Part shown: positions 43,328 to 52,399 of the stretch, piece after piece | Numbering within the stretch: position 1 is the first letter of the stretch | How the letters are laid out: the number at the start of each line of letters is the position of its first letter | DNA from: Bacteroidales bacterium UBA5349 | GTDB taxonomy: Bacteria; Bacteroidota; Bacteroidia; Bacteroidales; Tenuifilaceae | Assembly: GCA_002410065.1 (NCBI GenBank) | Contig: DHQB01000025.1 | Span: 1-64,000, forward strand | Length of the DNA stretch: 64,000 nt | Reading direction: 5' to 3' | The notes under the pieces: model-generated | Database searches by the model: none | Seen by the model: the letters and a program-made list of their open reading frames with translations, nothing else | Told to the model about the DNA's origin: nothing | Program-made: the position numbers and the translations under genes

Positions 43328-45343
43328 ATGACCAACGATTCTTTTAAAGATGCCATTCTACAAGGCATTCCAAACGAGTTACCCCAACCAAAAGATTGGG
43401 ATACAAGCATAAACCATGCTCCAAAACGCAAGCAAATTCTTACTCCAAGTGAGAAAAAACTAGCTTTAAAAAATGCGCTTCGCTACTTCCCCGAAAGATT
43501 CCATGTCGTTTTGGCAGAAGAATTTGCAAAAGAACTAAAGGAATACGGGCGTATTTACATGTACAGATTCCGTCCCGATTACAAAATTACAGCAAGAAGC
43601 ATACACAGCTTCCCTTACAAATCGGTGCAGGCTGCATCCATAATGGTAATGCTTAGTAATAACCTCGACTATGCAGTAGCACAGCATCCCCATGAGCTAA
43701 TTACCTATGGTGGAAACGGGGCTGTTTTTCAGAATTGGGCGCAATACCTCATCACAATGAAGTATTTGGCAGAGATGACCGATGAACAAACCCTTGTTCT
43801 ATATTCTGGTCACCCCATGGGTTTATTCCCATCGCACAAGGATGCTCCAAGAGTTGTGGTAACAAACGGAATGATGATTCCAAATAATAGCAGCAAGGAC
43901 GACTGGGAGCGTTTTAATGCTCTGGGTGTTACCCAGTATGGGCAAATGACTGCTGGATCATTTATGTACATAGGCCCACAAGGCATTGTTCACGGAACAA
44001 CCATTACTCTTCTTAATGCAGGGCGCAAAAGGCTAAAAGCTGGAGAAACTGATTTGGGAGGAAAACTCTTTGTTTCGTCAGGCCTTGGGGGTATGTCTGG
44101 CGCTCAGCCCAAGGCTGGAGTTATAGCAGGTGTAGTTAGCCTTGTTGCCGAAATTAATCCCAAAGCAATCGAAGTACGCCACAGCCAAGGGTGGGTTGAT
44201 GAGGTTTATGAAAACCTGGGTGAGTTAATTCCTAGATTACTTAAAGCTATAGAACAGAAAGAAGCCGTTTCCATTGCATACCAAGGCAATATTGTTGACC
44301 TGTGGGAACGTTTGGTAAAGGATGAAATTGCCGTTGATTTGGGCAGTGACCAAACTTCACTTCACAACCCATTTGCGGGTGGATACTACCCTGCTGGGCT
44401 AAGCCTTGAGGAATCGAACAAACTTATGGCTAGCGACCCTGATAAATTTAAGGAGAAGGTTTACGAGAGCTTACGCAGACAGGTTAAAGCAATTAATAAG
44501 CTTACAGCAAAGGGTATGTACTTTTTCGATTACGGGAATGCATTCCTTCTGGAATCGAGCCGTGCTGGAGCCGATATCCTTGCACCCGATGGCGGGTTCC
44601 GCTATCCATCATATGTTCAAGACATTATGGGTCCATTCTTTTTCGATTATGGATTTGGTCCATTCCGTTGGGTTTGCACTTCATCCGATCCGAAAGACCT
44701 AGAAACTACCGACCGAATTGCACAACAAGTGCTTGAAGATATTGCTAAAACTGCACCTAAAGAGATTAAAGGCCAGCTTGAGGATAATATTCATTGGATA
44801 ATTGAGGCTGGGCAAAACAAACTGGTTGTTGGCTCTCAAGCTCGTATTCTTTATGCTGATGCCGAAGGAAGGATAAAAATTGCTGAAGCATTCAACAAGG
44901 CTGTGAATGAAGGTAAAGTAACTGCACCCATTGTGCTTGGTCGCGACCACCACGATGTTTCCGGAACAGATTCACCATACCGTGAAACATCTAATATTTA
45001 CGATGGATCACAATTTACTGCCGATATGGCAATACAAAACGTAATTGGCGACTCGTTCCGAGGTGCAACCTGGGTTTCAATTCACAATGGTGGTGGAGTT
45101 GGATGGGGCGAGGTAATAAATGGTGGATTTGGCCTTACCCTTGATGGAAGCACCGATGCTGAAAGGCGATTGAAGCAAATGCTTCACTGGGATGTTAACA
45201 ACGGAATTGCACGCCGCAGTTGGGCTCGAAACGAAGAGGCAATATTTGCCATTAAGCGTGAAATGGAGCGAACACCAAACCTTAAGGTAACACTCCCAAA
45301 CATTGCCAGCGATAAACTAATTGAAGAGGCCCTAAGAAAATAG
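43328..45343 (+). CDS. hutU: Urocanate hydratase (long form)
   Basis: 671 aa, about 110 longer than the classic enzyme, as in many Bacteroidota. It hydrates urocanate to imidazolone propionate using tightly bound NAD as electrophile. Seen: YGGNGAVFQNWAQYLIT, LYSGHPMGLFPSH, the NAD-site SSGLGGMSGAQPKAGVIAG, active-site region DQTSLHNPFAGGYYPAG, FDYGNAFLLE, and HDVSGTDSPYRET, GGGVGWGEVINGG. hutH, hutI and formimidoyl-transferase genes are not in the window, so it is detached from the rest of the histidine pathway here. Confidence 0.95.
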   Translation: MTNDSFKDAILQGIPNELPQPKDWDTSINHAPKRKQILTPSEKKLALKNALRYFPERFHVVLAEEFAKELKEYGRIYMYRFRPDYKITARSIHSFPYKSVQAASIMVMLSNNLDYAVAQHPHELITYGGNGAVFQNWAQYLITMKYLAEMTDEQTLVLYSGHPMGLFPSHKDAPRVVVTNGMMIPNNSSKDDWERFNALGVTQYGQMTAGSFMYIGPQGIVHGTTITLLNAGRKRLKAGETDLGGKLFVSSGLGGMSGAQPKAGVIAGVVSLVAEINPKAIEVRHSQGWVDEVYENLGELIPRLLKAIEQKEAVSIAYQGNIVDLWERLVKDEIAVDLGSDQTSLHNPFAGGYYPAGLSLEESNKLMASDPDKFKEKVYESLRRQVKAINKLTAKGMYFFDYGNAFLLESSRAGADILAPDGGFRYPSYVQDIMGPFFFDYGFGPFRWVCTSSDPKDLETTDRIAQQVLEDIAKTAPKEIKGQLEDNIHWIIEAGQNKLVVGSQARILYADAEGRIKIAEAFNKAVNEGKVTAPIVLGRDHHDVSGTDSPYRETSNIYDGSQFTADMAIQNVIGDSFRGATWVSIHNGGGVGWGEVINGGFGLTLDGSTDAERRLKQMLHWDVNNGIARRSWARNEEAIFAIKREMERTPNLKVTLPNIASDKLIEEALRK

Positions 45344-45353
45344 TAACCAATAG

Positions 45354-45396
45354 CAGGGAATGATTTGGTATTTACGGCTCATTCCCTGTTTTTTTT
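45354..45396 (+). terminator. Intrinsic terminator after hutU
   Basis: CAGGGAATGA (45354-45363) pairs perfectly with TCATTCCCTG (45379-45388), followed by a run of T to 45396. It starts 11 bases after the hutU stop. Confidence 0.9.
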
Positions 45397-45498
45397 CAAA
45401 GCTTCTAAAGCCCTATTGAGGACTAACGGAATAATTTTTACATATATCTTGTATTACGCTAATTTCTTTCAGACATTTGGTTAACTAAAATTTTGTTT

Positions 45499-45891
45499 GT
45501 GAAAAGGAAAATTAAAATCATAACTTTTACAATTCTATCACTAATGTTTGTTGCCGCTTCATGCGATAAGCAAAAGAATTACCCCAAGGATTCAATAGTG
45601 GGATCATGGTTTAGCATGGAGCAAAGCTCAGTTTATGGCTACAGACAATACAATGTAAATATTGATTATAATGGTTATGACTCAACCCACATTATAATTT
45701 ATAATTTTCACAATTTGGGATATGAACTTGAGACCTATGCTAGTATCCAAGACACCATTTTAACCCTAGAGATGACAAGTTCATTTGAAAACATCTCAGG
45801 AACTGGTCATATTGAGAGAGACTTCAGTGCGATTTATTGGGAATACACCTATTCTGGTCAAATCTTTGAGTCTTTATTCAGGAGACCCTAA
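45499..45891 (+). CDS. Small hypothetical lipoprotein
   Basis: About 130 aa from GTG 45499 (a TTG two codons earlier is also possible). A clear lipoprotein signal ends VAASCDKQ, and a mature domain of about 105 residues is rich in aromatic and short beta strands (SIVGSWFSMEQSSVYGYRQY; then GHIERDFSAIYWEYTY). It resembles small lipocalin-like lipoproteins with a GSW opening, but I cannot assign a family. Stands alone between hutU and a long non-coding stretch. Confidence 0.65.
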   Translation: MKRKIKIITFTILSLMFVAASCDKQKNYPKDSIVGSWFSMEQSSVYGYRQYNVNIDYNGYDSTHIIIYNFHNLGYELETYASIQDTILTLEMTSSFENISGTGHIERDFSAIYWEYTYSGQIFESLFRRP

Positions 45892-46069
45892 ATCAAAAGA
45901 AATAGGTTTTTCACCTCCATCCATCTAAAGTATTCAATTACCCACTTTCCCTTTGTTCAGTTCATATTAACAATTCTCAAATAGGCTTGCAGTAAAAAGC
46001 CTTTGTAGGTTTATGTTCAATAATACCTATGCGCCTATACATTAAGGCAAACACACTTTCCTAAATGTT

Positions 46070-46090
46070 GATGTTTAAAAATATTAAACA
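46070..46090. repeat. Perfect 8-bp inverted repeat
   Basis: ATGTTTAA, AAATA, TTAAACAT. It is AT-rich, so chance is possible, but it could be an operator or the stem of a short hairpin. Confidence 0.35.
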
Positions 46091-46190
46091 TTAAATACCC
46101 TACACAATAACTGCACAGAATAAAAATGGTATTAGATTATACACTAATATTCAACAGATTAAACTATTAAGCTGGAACTATCTGAAATGG

Positions 46191-46243
46191 AATAACACAA
46201 TGACTAATTCTCGGAAATAAATGGAATAGAGTGTTATTTTTTT
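46191..46243 (+). terminator. Terminator-like hairpin without an upstream gene
   Basis: AATAACAC (46191-46198) pairs with GTGTTATT (46231-46238), running into seven T (46237-46243). The loop is long (32 bases) and the stem weak. It lies 300 bases after the nearest plus-strand gene. Confidence 0.35.
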
Positions 46244-46485
46244 GTGAAGTTAGCTTGACGTAAAATGGAACTTGTATATTTATAAAATGATGAAAACGCA
46301 AAATACAACCATAAATCTATTGATTTAAGAACACATCATATACTCTACAGCAAACAAGAATAACTCAGCTGAAAAATAATTATGCCTATACATACATTAA
46401 CTTTAATCTCTGTATATCTGTTTAGTATATATTATTTATACACTACTTAAAAAAATGTGCATTTAAATTTACCACATCATGTATA

Positions 46486-46518
46486 TTGAATTATAGTATA
46501 TATAATTAAATATATTTG
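46486..46518 (+). promoter_or_regulatory. Bacteroidota-type promoter for phosphate cluster
   Basis: TTG at 46486-46488, 22 bases, then TATATTTG at 46511-46518 (perfect TAnnTTTG). The PhoU-like start codon is 27 bases downstream. No classical Pho box was recognised. Confidence 0.5.
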
Positions 46519-46545
46519 TAGTGGGGCTTAAAAAAAACAAAACCT

Positions 46546-47193
46546 ATGAAAATTTTCAAAAATGCGAATAAATCCATAGAGCTTATAGATGTTTTTTTGA
46601 ATACCATTGATCAGGGTGCTTTTATTTTTAAGGAAGGAGTTAAAAACTATCTATTGGGTAATCGAGAGAGTTTCGTTGATAATCTCAAAACCTTATCTAA
46701 TCTTGAGACTGAAGCTGATATTTCACGTAGAGAAATTGAGAATTTACTTTACAATCAATCTTTAATGCCACAGATTAGAGGCGATATTATGCGTCTTTTG
46801 GAAGAAATTGACAACATAATTGATTTGTCTAAGAAAAGTTTATTCCAATTTGACGTTGAAGTACCGAGTATTCCTGCTGCTTTAAACCAGGATCTTATTA
46901 AGTTAACAGAACTATCATGCTCTGCAATTGAATCGTTAATACCTGCAGCTAGAGCATATTTTCATAGTCCTGAGAATGTGAAGGAGAGAATACACCGGGT
47001 ATATCTTTTTGAAAGGGAAGCCGATAAACTAGCCGATGCCATTAAGCGAAAGGTGTTTCAGGAGTTACCCATTACACGCCTTAGTGAGAAGTTCCACCTA
47101 CGATACTTTACACTCCATATTGAAACACTTTCGGATGCTGCTAAGGCTGCTGCCGATCTATTGTCGATTATGGCCATAAAACGCTCAATTTAA
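46546..47193 (+). CDS. PhoU-like / DUF47 phosphate transport regulator
   Basis: 215 aa, all-helical, of the DUF47 (TIGR00153, YkaA) family. Visible: NTIDQGAFIFKEGVKNYLLG, NLETEADISRREIENLLYNQ, MPQIRGDIMRLLEEIDNIID, IHRVYLFEREADKLADAIKR (acidic metal-cluster motif), and the C-terminal AAKAAADLLSIMAIKRSI. DUF47 genes are classically paired with PiT transporters and modulate low-affinity phosphate uptake. It lies 9 bases before the PiT gene, so the two are one transcript. Confidence 0.9.
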   Translation: MKIFKNANKSIELIDVFLNTIDQGAFIFKEGVKNYLLGNRESFVDNLKTLSNLETEADISRREIENLLYNQSLMPQIRGDIMRLLEEIDNIIDLSKKSLFQFDVEVPSIPAALNQDLIKLTELSCSAIESLIPAARAYFHSPENVKERIHRVYLFEREADKLADAIKRKVFQELPITRLSEKFHLRYFTLHIETLSDAAKAAADLLSIMAIKRSI

Positions 47194-47202
47194 GTCTGTT
47201 AA

Positions 47203-48942
47203 ATGCTTTTTCTGGTATTCCTATCTAGCGGTTTGTTTTTGGGATGGTCGTTGGGTGCCAACGACGCCTCGAATATTTTCGGTAGTGCTGTCGGCTCAAA
47301 GATGGTAAGCTTTCGAAAAGCCGCATGGATTGCCAGTATTTTTGTAGTTATTGGTGCCGTTTTTCAAGGGCATGGTGCTGCAAACACTCTCACTGACTTA
47401 GGCTCGGTGGATGCTTTGGCTGGCGCGTTTACCGTTTCGCTATGCGCTGCCATAGCAGTTTTCCTGATGACCAGATCTGGTTTGCCCGTATCCACTAGCC
47501 AAGCTGTAGTAGGTGCTATTATTGGTTGGTCGGCTTTCACAGGACACCAAACCAACCTCTCAGTTCTTTGGCGAATTATGGGCACATGGATTGCAAGCCC
47601 TATTTTGGGAATGATTTTCAGCGCCTTACTATTTCTCCTCGTAAGGTATATCCTTAGAAAATCTAAGATTCACGTGATAAAACTCGATTCACTGCTGCGG
47701 TTCGGGCTAATTGCAGTAGCAGCATTTGGCGCATACAGCCTAGGCGCAAATAACATCGCTAATGTTATGGGCGTTTTTGTTCCCTCGGCACCTAACATTG
47801 TACTAAATTTTGGTCTTTTCAGTATTAACGGAGTGCAAGTACTTTTTTTCCTTGGTGGAATTGCCATCTCGATAGGAATTTTTACTTACAGCAGGCGCGT
47901 TATGGAGACTCTGGGGAAAGGTATTCTTGACCTAACCCCCGAAGCTGCATTTGTAGTGATTCTTGCACAAGCATTGGTGTTATTCCTCTTCTCATCGTCT
48001 AGTTTTTCTGCTTTTCTAGATAGTATTGGACTCCCTCCATTCCCTCTGGTTCCGGTATCGAGCACTCAGATTGTCGTGGGTGCTGTAATGGGCATTGGGA
48101 TAATAAAGGGAGGGCTGGAGATTAAGTTTAAACTGCTAAGAGGTATAGGTATTGGTTGGCTTACCACTCCATTAGCTGCTGGTTTTTTAACATACTTAGC
48201 ATTATTCTTCGTGCAAAATGTTTTTGGACTAGAAGTTTCCAGTACAATTGATCTGGTTGAAGAATTAGCCAATCCATCAAAGGAGGGTATTGTTAGCCAT
48301 CTCGATCTAACTGTTCCTGCCATTATGCTAATTATTTTTGTCCTTTTAGTACTTCTTGTTTATCTGGTTCTTAGGCAGCAAAAGTTGCGACTGAAGGCTG
48401 AAAATCAAGTGTTACATCAACAAAACCAATCTTACACCTCATCAAAAGCATTAAATGAGTTGGAAATTAGGGCTATTCAGATGCAAAACACCATGCTCAC
48501 CAACAAGTTGGAACTAAAAAGGCAGGAGTTAAACACCATTTTGATGAACATTAGTGAACAGAGAACGTTTCTTGAAAACATTGCCATTGAACTTTGCCGG
48601 CTTATAGGCATACCCGATATTCAAAAACGTGATGCTAAGCTCAATGAATTAACTCTTTTACTCAGGCAAAGGATGTCATTTACCAAGGAAATTGACGATT
48701 TTTACGAGCGAATAGATAAAACCCATAAAAATTTCCAACTCGTCCTAGTTGAGAAATTCCCCGATCTCACTGATAATGAAAAGCGATTAGCCATGCTCTT
48801 AAGGCTAAATTTTGCCTCAAAAGAAATTGCCACTCTTATGAATATAACGCCAAAAAGTGTCGAAATAGCACGATATCGTTTGCGCAAGAAATTACAACTT
48901 AAGGAGCGGGAAAATCTGACTGAATTTCTAAAATCATTATAG
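47203..48942 (+). CDS. PiT phosphate transporter fused to C-terminal coiled coil and LuxR-type HTH
   Basis: 579 aa, against about 330-420 for a plain PiT. Residues 1-390 are a PiT transporter: two inverted halves marked by SLGANDASNIFGSAVGSKMV (about 16-35) and LGANNIANVMG (about 180), plus VSTSQAVVGAIIGWS and VSSTQIVVGAVMGIG. After the last helix (about 367-390) comes a coiled coil (about 391-470), a short helical linker with DFYERIDKTHKNFQ, and then a helix-turn-helix (522-579): LTDNEKRLAMLLRLNFASKE, IATLMNITPKSVEIARYRLR, KKL. This tail matches the linker-HTH that ends many Bacteroidota TPR-type regulators. The frame is continuous. I infer a cytoplasmic, membrane-tethered DNA-binding domain on a transporter. 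The architecture is unknown to me elsewhere. Confidence 0.85.
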   Translation: MLFLVFLSSGLFLGWSLGANDASNIFGSAVGSKMVSFRKAAWIASIFVVIGAVFQGHGAANTLTDLGSVDALAGAFTVSLCAAIAVFLMTRSGLPVSTSQAVVGAIIGWSAFTGHQTNLSVLWRIMGTWIASPILGMIFSALLFLLVRYILRKSKIHVIKLDSLLRFGLIAVAAFGAYSLGANNIANVMGVFVPSAPNIVLNFGLFSINGVQVLFFLGGIAISIGIFTYSRRVMETLGKGILDLTPEAAFVVILAQALVLFLFSSSSFSAFLDSIGLPPFPLVPVSSTQIVVGAVMGIGIIKGGLEIKFKLLRGIGIGWLTTPLAAGFLTYLALFFVQNVFGLEVSSTIDLVEELANPSKEGIVSHLDLTVPAIMLIIFVLLVLLVYLVLRQQKLRLKAENQVLHQQNQSYTSSKALNELEIRAIQMQNTMLTNKLELKRQELNTILMNISEQRTFLENIAIELCRLIGIPDIQKRDAKLNELTLLLRQRMSFTKEIDDFYERIDKTHKNFQLVLVEKFPDLTDNEKRLAMLLRLNFASKEIATLMNITPKSVEIARYRLRKKLQLKERENLTEFLKSL

Positions 48943-48968
48943 TATTTTTAATTTAAAACCCTTAACTA

Positions 48969-50552
48969 ATGAAAACAAAACGGACCCTTTTAACGCTCGG
49001 TATGCTGGTAACAACGGTTTGCCTAATGCAAGCACAAACCCGAAATATTTCGGGTACAATAACTTCTGACGTTGATGGCAAGCCCATCTCCGAAGTTACA
49101 ATTCAACTGAAAGGCGCTAAAACTGCAGTTACAACCAACGAGCAAGGACATTATACCATTGCTGTTGATCAAAATTCCTCGGAAATGCTTGTCTTTACTC
49201 ACCCTAGCTACGACGATTTGGATATCAGCGTGATTAGCAAATCACGACTCGATCTGACAATGACTAGCAACGTACGTACAAATCAGTATGGCCAAGTTGT
49301 TGGACGTAAGGCCTTGAGCCCTGAGGCTCGCGATGGCATTCTTACACTTGAATCTAAGGACAAGTCGTTTAAATTCTGGGTTGACATGCGTTTAAATATC
49401 GATTTCACAAAACATTTCGATAACTACGACAACAGTATTTCAGCTACTGGAAATGCGGCTGATGCTATTCAACTTTCCGATGGGGGCCACATCCGCAGGG
49501 CTCGTATTGCCTTTAAAGCACAGGTATCGGAAAAATGGTATGGAGAGATAGATATTGATTTTAGAGATTTAGAGCTCGATTTAAACGATGTTTACCTGAA
49601 GTATTCGGCCAACAACAACCTTGACATTAAAGTCGGGCATTTCCGTGAGCCTTTTGGCATGATGACAAATACGACTTCGCGCTACGTATCCTTTATGGAA
49701 AGACCTTTAAGTTCCGAATTTGACCCAAGTCGTCATCTAGGGATAGGCGTTTTATATTCTCACCCTCGTTTTACCACTGGGGTTGGTATTTTTACCGACG
49801 AGGCCCTCTCTATTGAGGCTAAGGATGTTGTTCGTAAACAGCAGGCTGGAGTTGAGTTTAGCAAGGCTATCACCGGTCGTATTATGGGCTACGCTTTAAA
49901 CAAGGATAATCTTACTTTAGGTCTGGGCGTAGGAGCTTCATATCGTACTCCTCAAATTACCGACGAAGGTTTTAACACGGTTCGGGTTAGGGGAAACGAT
50001 GAGAACCGCACATCCCAAAAAAGATTTTTGGATACTGATGCAGTGAAAAATGTGAAAAATATTATTCTCGCCAATGCTGAAGTGGCCTTTGCCTACAACT
50101 CACTCCGTGTGCAGGGCGAATACAAAATGATGACTCTGGATAGAGGACCTATCTACACTGATATCAACTATACAGGGCAAAACCTAAACGATGCCAAGTA
50201 TAGCGGGTATTATATTGAAGCTGCATACTTCCTATTTGGTGATAAGCAAAATTTCAACTATAGCGATGGCGAGTTTACCCGCGTAAACCCAAAGTCGAAA
50301 AGAGGAACTGTTGAAATTGCTGCTCGATACAGTACAATCAATCTAAACGATAAAAAAGCAGCTGTTTATGGAGGCGAAGGCAAGATTTCAACTTTTGGTG
50401 TAACATATTGGGCAAAAACCAATGTAAGGATTGTTCTTAACGCAGCCTATGTTGACCACGATAAATATGCAAGTACAAAATATAACTGGGCAGTTCCAGC
50501 AGATGGTTACGACTACGTTTGGGTTGGAACTCGATTTGAAATTGACTTTTAG
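48969..50552 (+). CDS. Phosphate-selective-type porin (OprO/OprP family) with CarboxypepD_reg domain
   Basis: 527 aa. The signal peptide ends CLMQAQ. An N-terminal carboxypeptidase-regulatory-like/plug-like beta domain (about 22-100; ISGTITSDVDGKPISEVTIQ) is unusual for a plain OprO/P porin and more typical of TonB-dependent receptors. The barrel (about 130-527) has HIRRARIAFKAQVSEKWYGE, DLNDVYLKYSANNNLDIKVG, HFREPFGM, RHLGIGVLY, and ends GYDYVWVGTRFEIDF with the terminal Phe. It probably carries phosphate or polyphosphate over the outer membrane. It follows the transporter by 26 bases. Confidence 0.85.
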   Translation: MKTKRTLLTLGMLVTTVCLMQAQTRNISGTITSDVDGKPISEVTIQLKGAKTAVTTNEQGHYTIAVDQNSSEMLVFTHPSYDDLDISVISKSRLDLTMTSNVRTNQYGQVVGRKALSPEARDGILTLESKDKSFKFWVDMRLNIDFTKHFDNYDNSISATGNAADAIQLSDGGHIRRARIAFKAQVSEKWYGEIDIDFRDLELDLNDVYLKYSANNNLDIKVGHFREPFGMMTNTTSRYVSFMERPLSSEFDPSRHLGIGVLYSHPRFTTGVGIFTDEALSIEAKDVVRKQQAGVEFSKAITGRIMGYALNKDNLTLGLGVGASYRTPQITDEGFNTVRVRGNDENRTSQKRFLDTDAVKNVKNIILANAEVAFAYNSLRVQGEYKMMTLDRGPIYTDINYTGQNLNDAKYSGYYIEAAYFLFGDKQNFNYSDGEFTRVNPKSKRGTVEIAARYSTINLNDKKAAVYGGEGKISTFGVTYWAKTNVRIVLNAAYVDHDKYASTKYNWAVPADGYDYVWVGTRFEIDF

Positions 50553-50614
50553 AAATATATCTTTTAATTAGTTTTCTTAATTTAATATTAATCAAGCACT
50601 TAACAATTACAAGT

Positions 50615-51502
50615 ATGAGAAATTTTATGATTAGCGCAATGGCTATTGCCTTGCTAGGTACAACACTTGTCTTTACAGCATGTGATGATGAGGATATAAA
50701 GAATGCACCCCTTATCCAAAACACAACGATATCAGGGAGTCAGGTTGGACCCTTTACCGTGTCGGCTACTATTATTGATGACAATGGCGACCTTAAGAGT
50801 GCCGAGCTTTTCTACAAAAAGAACGACGTGGCTACTTTTACAACCGTTAACATGACCAAAGGTGAAAACAATGTTTACGCTGGTGTAATCCCTGCACAAG
50901 ACCAGGGTGATATTATTTACTACTACATTAAAGCGGTTAACTCTGTAGATCTGATTACCTACGACCCAGCCAATGCACCCACAACTACCTACCAGTTTGA
51001 TGTAACAGGTGTTGATTACTCTAGCATAGTTCTTAACGAAATTTGGGCTGGTGGACCAACTGATGAGCATAAATTTATCGAGTTGCTAAACACCTCCACT
51101 GAGGCCATAAACATCTCTGGCATCTACTTCGAGCGTAATGCCGAAGGTAATGTTGGTACAATCCCTGATGGAACAACCCTTGCCGCAGGTGCATATTACA
51201 TACTGGGTACTAAAAATAACACAGAAAACCCTAACGACCCCAGTGCACCTTATGATAGTTCAATATCCAAAGGATTCTCTGCAAAAAAATCAATCCTCTT
51301 TAAGATGTTCTCCCCCTCTGGAAATGTTATAGACATGTTCTTGCGCGGATCTGAAGATAACCTGGATGCTACAATTTCTGATCTTGCACCAGGATCATAC
51401 TGCAGAATACCTAACGGAACTGGAGGATGGAAAGTAGTAACTAATGCTACTCTTAGAGCAGTAAACGATGAAACTGGAGCTGCTGATATTCCTAACGAAT
51501 AG
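50615..51502 (+). CDS. Surface-type lipoprotein with lamin-tail domain (LTD)
   Basis: 295 aa. The signal ends VFTACDDED: the Cys is followed by an acidic stretch, which in Bacteroidota can act as a surface-export signal. An Ig-like beta domain (about 30-125; VGPFTVSATIIDDNGDLKSA) is followed by a lamin-tail domain (about 135-290; SIVLNEIWAGGPTDEHKFIE, LLNTSTEAINISGIYFER, AGAYYILGTKN). LTD domains sit on secreted nucleases and phosphatases and are thought to bind nucleic acid or surfaces. It is 62 bases after the porin, so it may hold substrate near it. Confidence 0.8.
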   Translation: MRNFMISAMAIALLGTTLVFTACDDEDIKNAPLIQNTTISGSQVGPFTVSATIIDDNGDLKSAELFYKKNDVATFTTVNMTKGENNVYAGVIPAQDQGDIIYYYIKAVNSVDLITYDPANAPTTTYQFDVTGVDYSSIVLNEIWAGGPTDEHKFIELLNTSTEAINISGIYFERNAEGNVGTIPDGTTLAAGAYYILGTKNNTENPNDPSAPYDSSISKGFSAKKSILFKMFSPSGNVIDMFLRGSEDNLDATISDLAPGSYCRIPNGTGGWKVVTNATLRAVNDETGAADIPNE

Positions 51503-51556
51503 TGATTATAACTATAATAGAGTTTGATTTTAGTATAAACTTTTAAATAAATTATT

Positions 51557-51732
51557 CAGAAGGGTGTTCATTAAGTAGCTTTTACCAAACCAAAGCAAAT
51601 TGCCTGCCTTATATTTATTGAATTAAGGCAAGCACAGCTAGAAACGTTGATTTTAAAATCATGCTGAGTCTTTATTTCTTCTAGGAAACGGATAAAGCAT
51701 AATGGTTAAGCAGCTTAATGAGCACCCTTCTG
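51557..51732. repeat. 176-bp element with 19-bp terminal inverted repeats
   Basis: CAGAAGGGTGTTCATTAAG (51557-51575) is the reverse complement of CTTAATGAGCACCCTTCTG (51714-51732) except for one base, and weaker pairing continues inward (AGCTTTTACCA against TGGTTAAGCAG). Inside are a second stem (TGCCTTA 51605-51611 with TAAGGCA 51624-51630), the palindrome GATTTTAAAATC (51649-51660) and a CTTTAT/ATAAAG pair. The right end is followed by a T run. It is either a MITE-like insertion or a structured RNA. No target-site duplication is clear. Confidence 0.6.
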
Positions 51733-51751
51733 TTTTTTAACTTAAACTTAT

Positions 51752-52396
51752 ATGAGTAAAGAAGAGTTGAAAATTGGCGAAATTTCAAAACCCCGTTTTG
51801 AATTTCGTTCCTTCGGTCAAGATTTCGATGAGGCACACTACCGCATGTCACGTCTATCAATGCCTGTTCCCGAAAAAGTGTGGGAGCGCTACTCAGAGGA
51901 AATTTATATCCTTTCAAAAACCAACGATATTAACAACACAAAGATTCGTGATGGCAAAATGGATATAAAAACCTTTGTGAAAACCGTTGATGGGCTAGAG
52001 CAGTGGAATCCGTTGATGAAGGGAGAGTTCCCGATCAAAGTTTCAGTTCTTAAAGACGAGGTTTTCCCTGCATTTCAGGTTTCAATGCCAAGTCTAACCA
52101 AAGACGTTTACACATACGATGAGTTCATTGCAATCATTAAAGAGCATCCCGACCTACAGGCAGTACGAGTAAGCAAAGAGCGCTATGGTTACATGGTAAA
52201 TAATACCATTTGCGAATTTGGAATTGTTAAAATCAATGGCGCACAGGTTGTAACCATAAATTCCGAATCAACTGAAGTGGAAGATATCAAAAAAACCATT
52301 AAGGATATTGGTTTAGATGGTGTTGAAAACATCAACTACTTACAGGCAATAAAGCGAGTTATTGGAATGATTGACAAACCCTTAGCAAACGAATAG
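51752..52396 (+). CDS. Divergent CYTH-like protein (hypothetical)
   Basis: 214 aa, no signal peptide. Not a known named family to me. Its layout resembles a CYTH (triphosphate tunnel) fold with many of the charged strands changed: RFEFRSFG where CYTH has ExExK, then EEIYILSKTNDINNTKIRDG, KMDIKTFVKT, then TICEFGIVKINGAQVVTINS toward the end. It lies four bases before a true CYTH triphosphatase, whose strands line up with these. I infer an ancient paralogue, perhaps a partner subunit or a binding-only version. The ExExK catalytic motif itself is missing. Confidence 0.5.
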   Translation: MSKEELKIGEISKPRFEFRSFGQDFDEAHYRMSRLSMPVPEKVWERYSEEIYILSKTNDINNTKIRDGKMDIKTFVKTVDGLEQWNPLMKGEFPIKVSVLKDEVFPAFQVSMPSLTKDVYTYDEFIAIIKEHPDLQAVRVSKERYGYMVNNTICEFGIVKINGAQVVTINSESTEVEDIKKTIKDIGLDGVENINYLQAIKRVIGMIDKPLANE

Positions 52397-52399
52397 ATT

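Larger units (their letters stand above)
45892..46545. other. 654-base AT-rich region upstream of phosphate cluster
   Basis: No supportable protein gene on either strand. Contents given separately: a perfect inverted repeat (46070-46090), a terminator-like hairpin (46191-46243) and the promoter for the PhoU-like gene (46486-46518). The decamer AAATGGAATA occurs twice, around the hairpin arms (about 46185-46194 and 46219-46229). A small RNA ending at the hairpin is possible but unproven. Confidence 0.5.
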
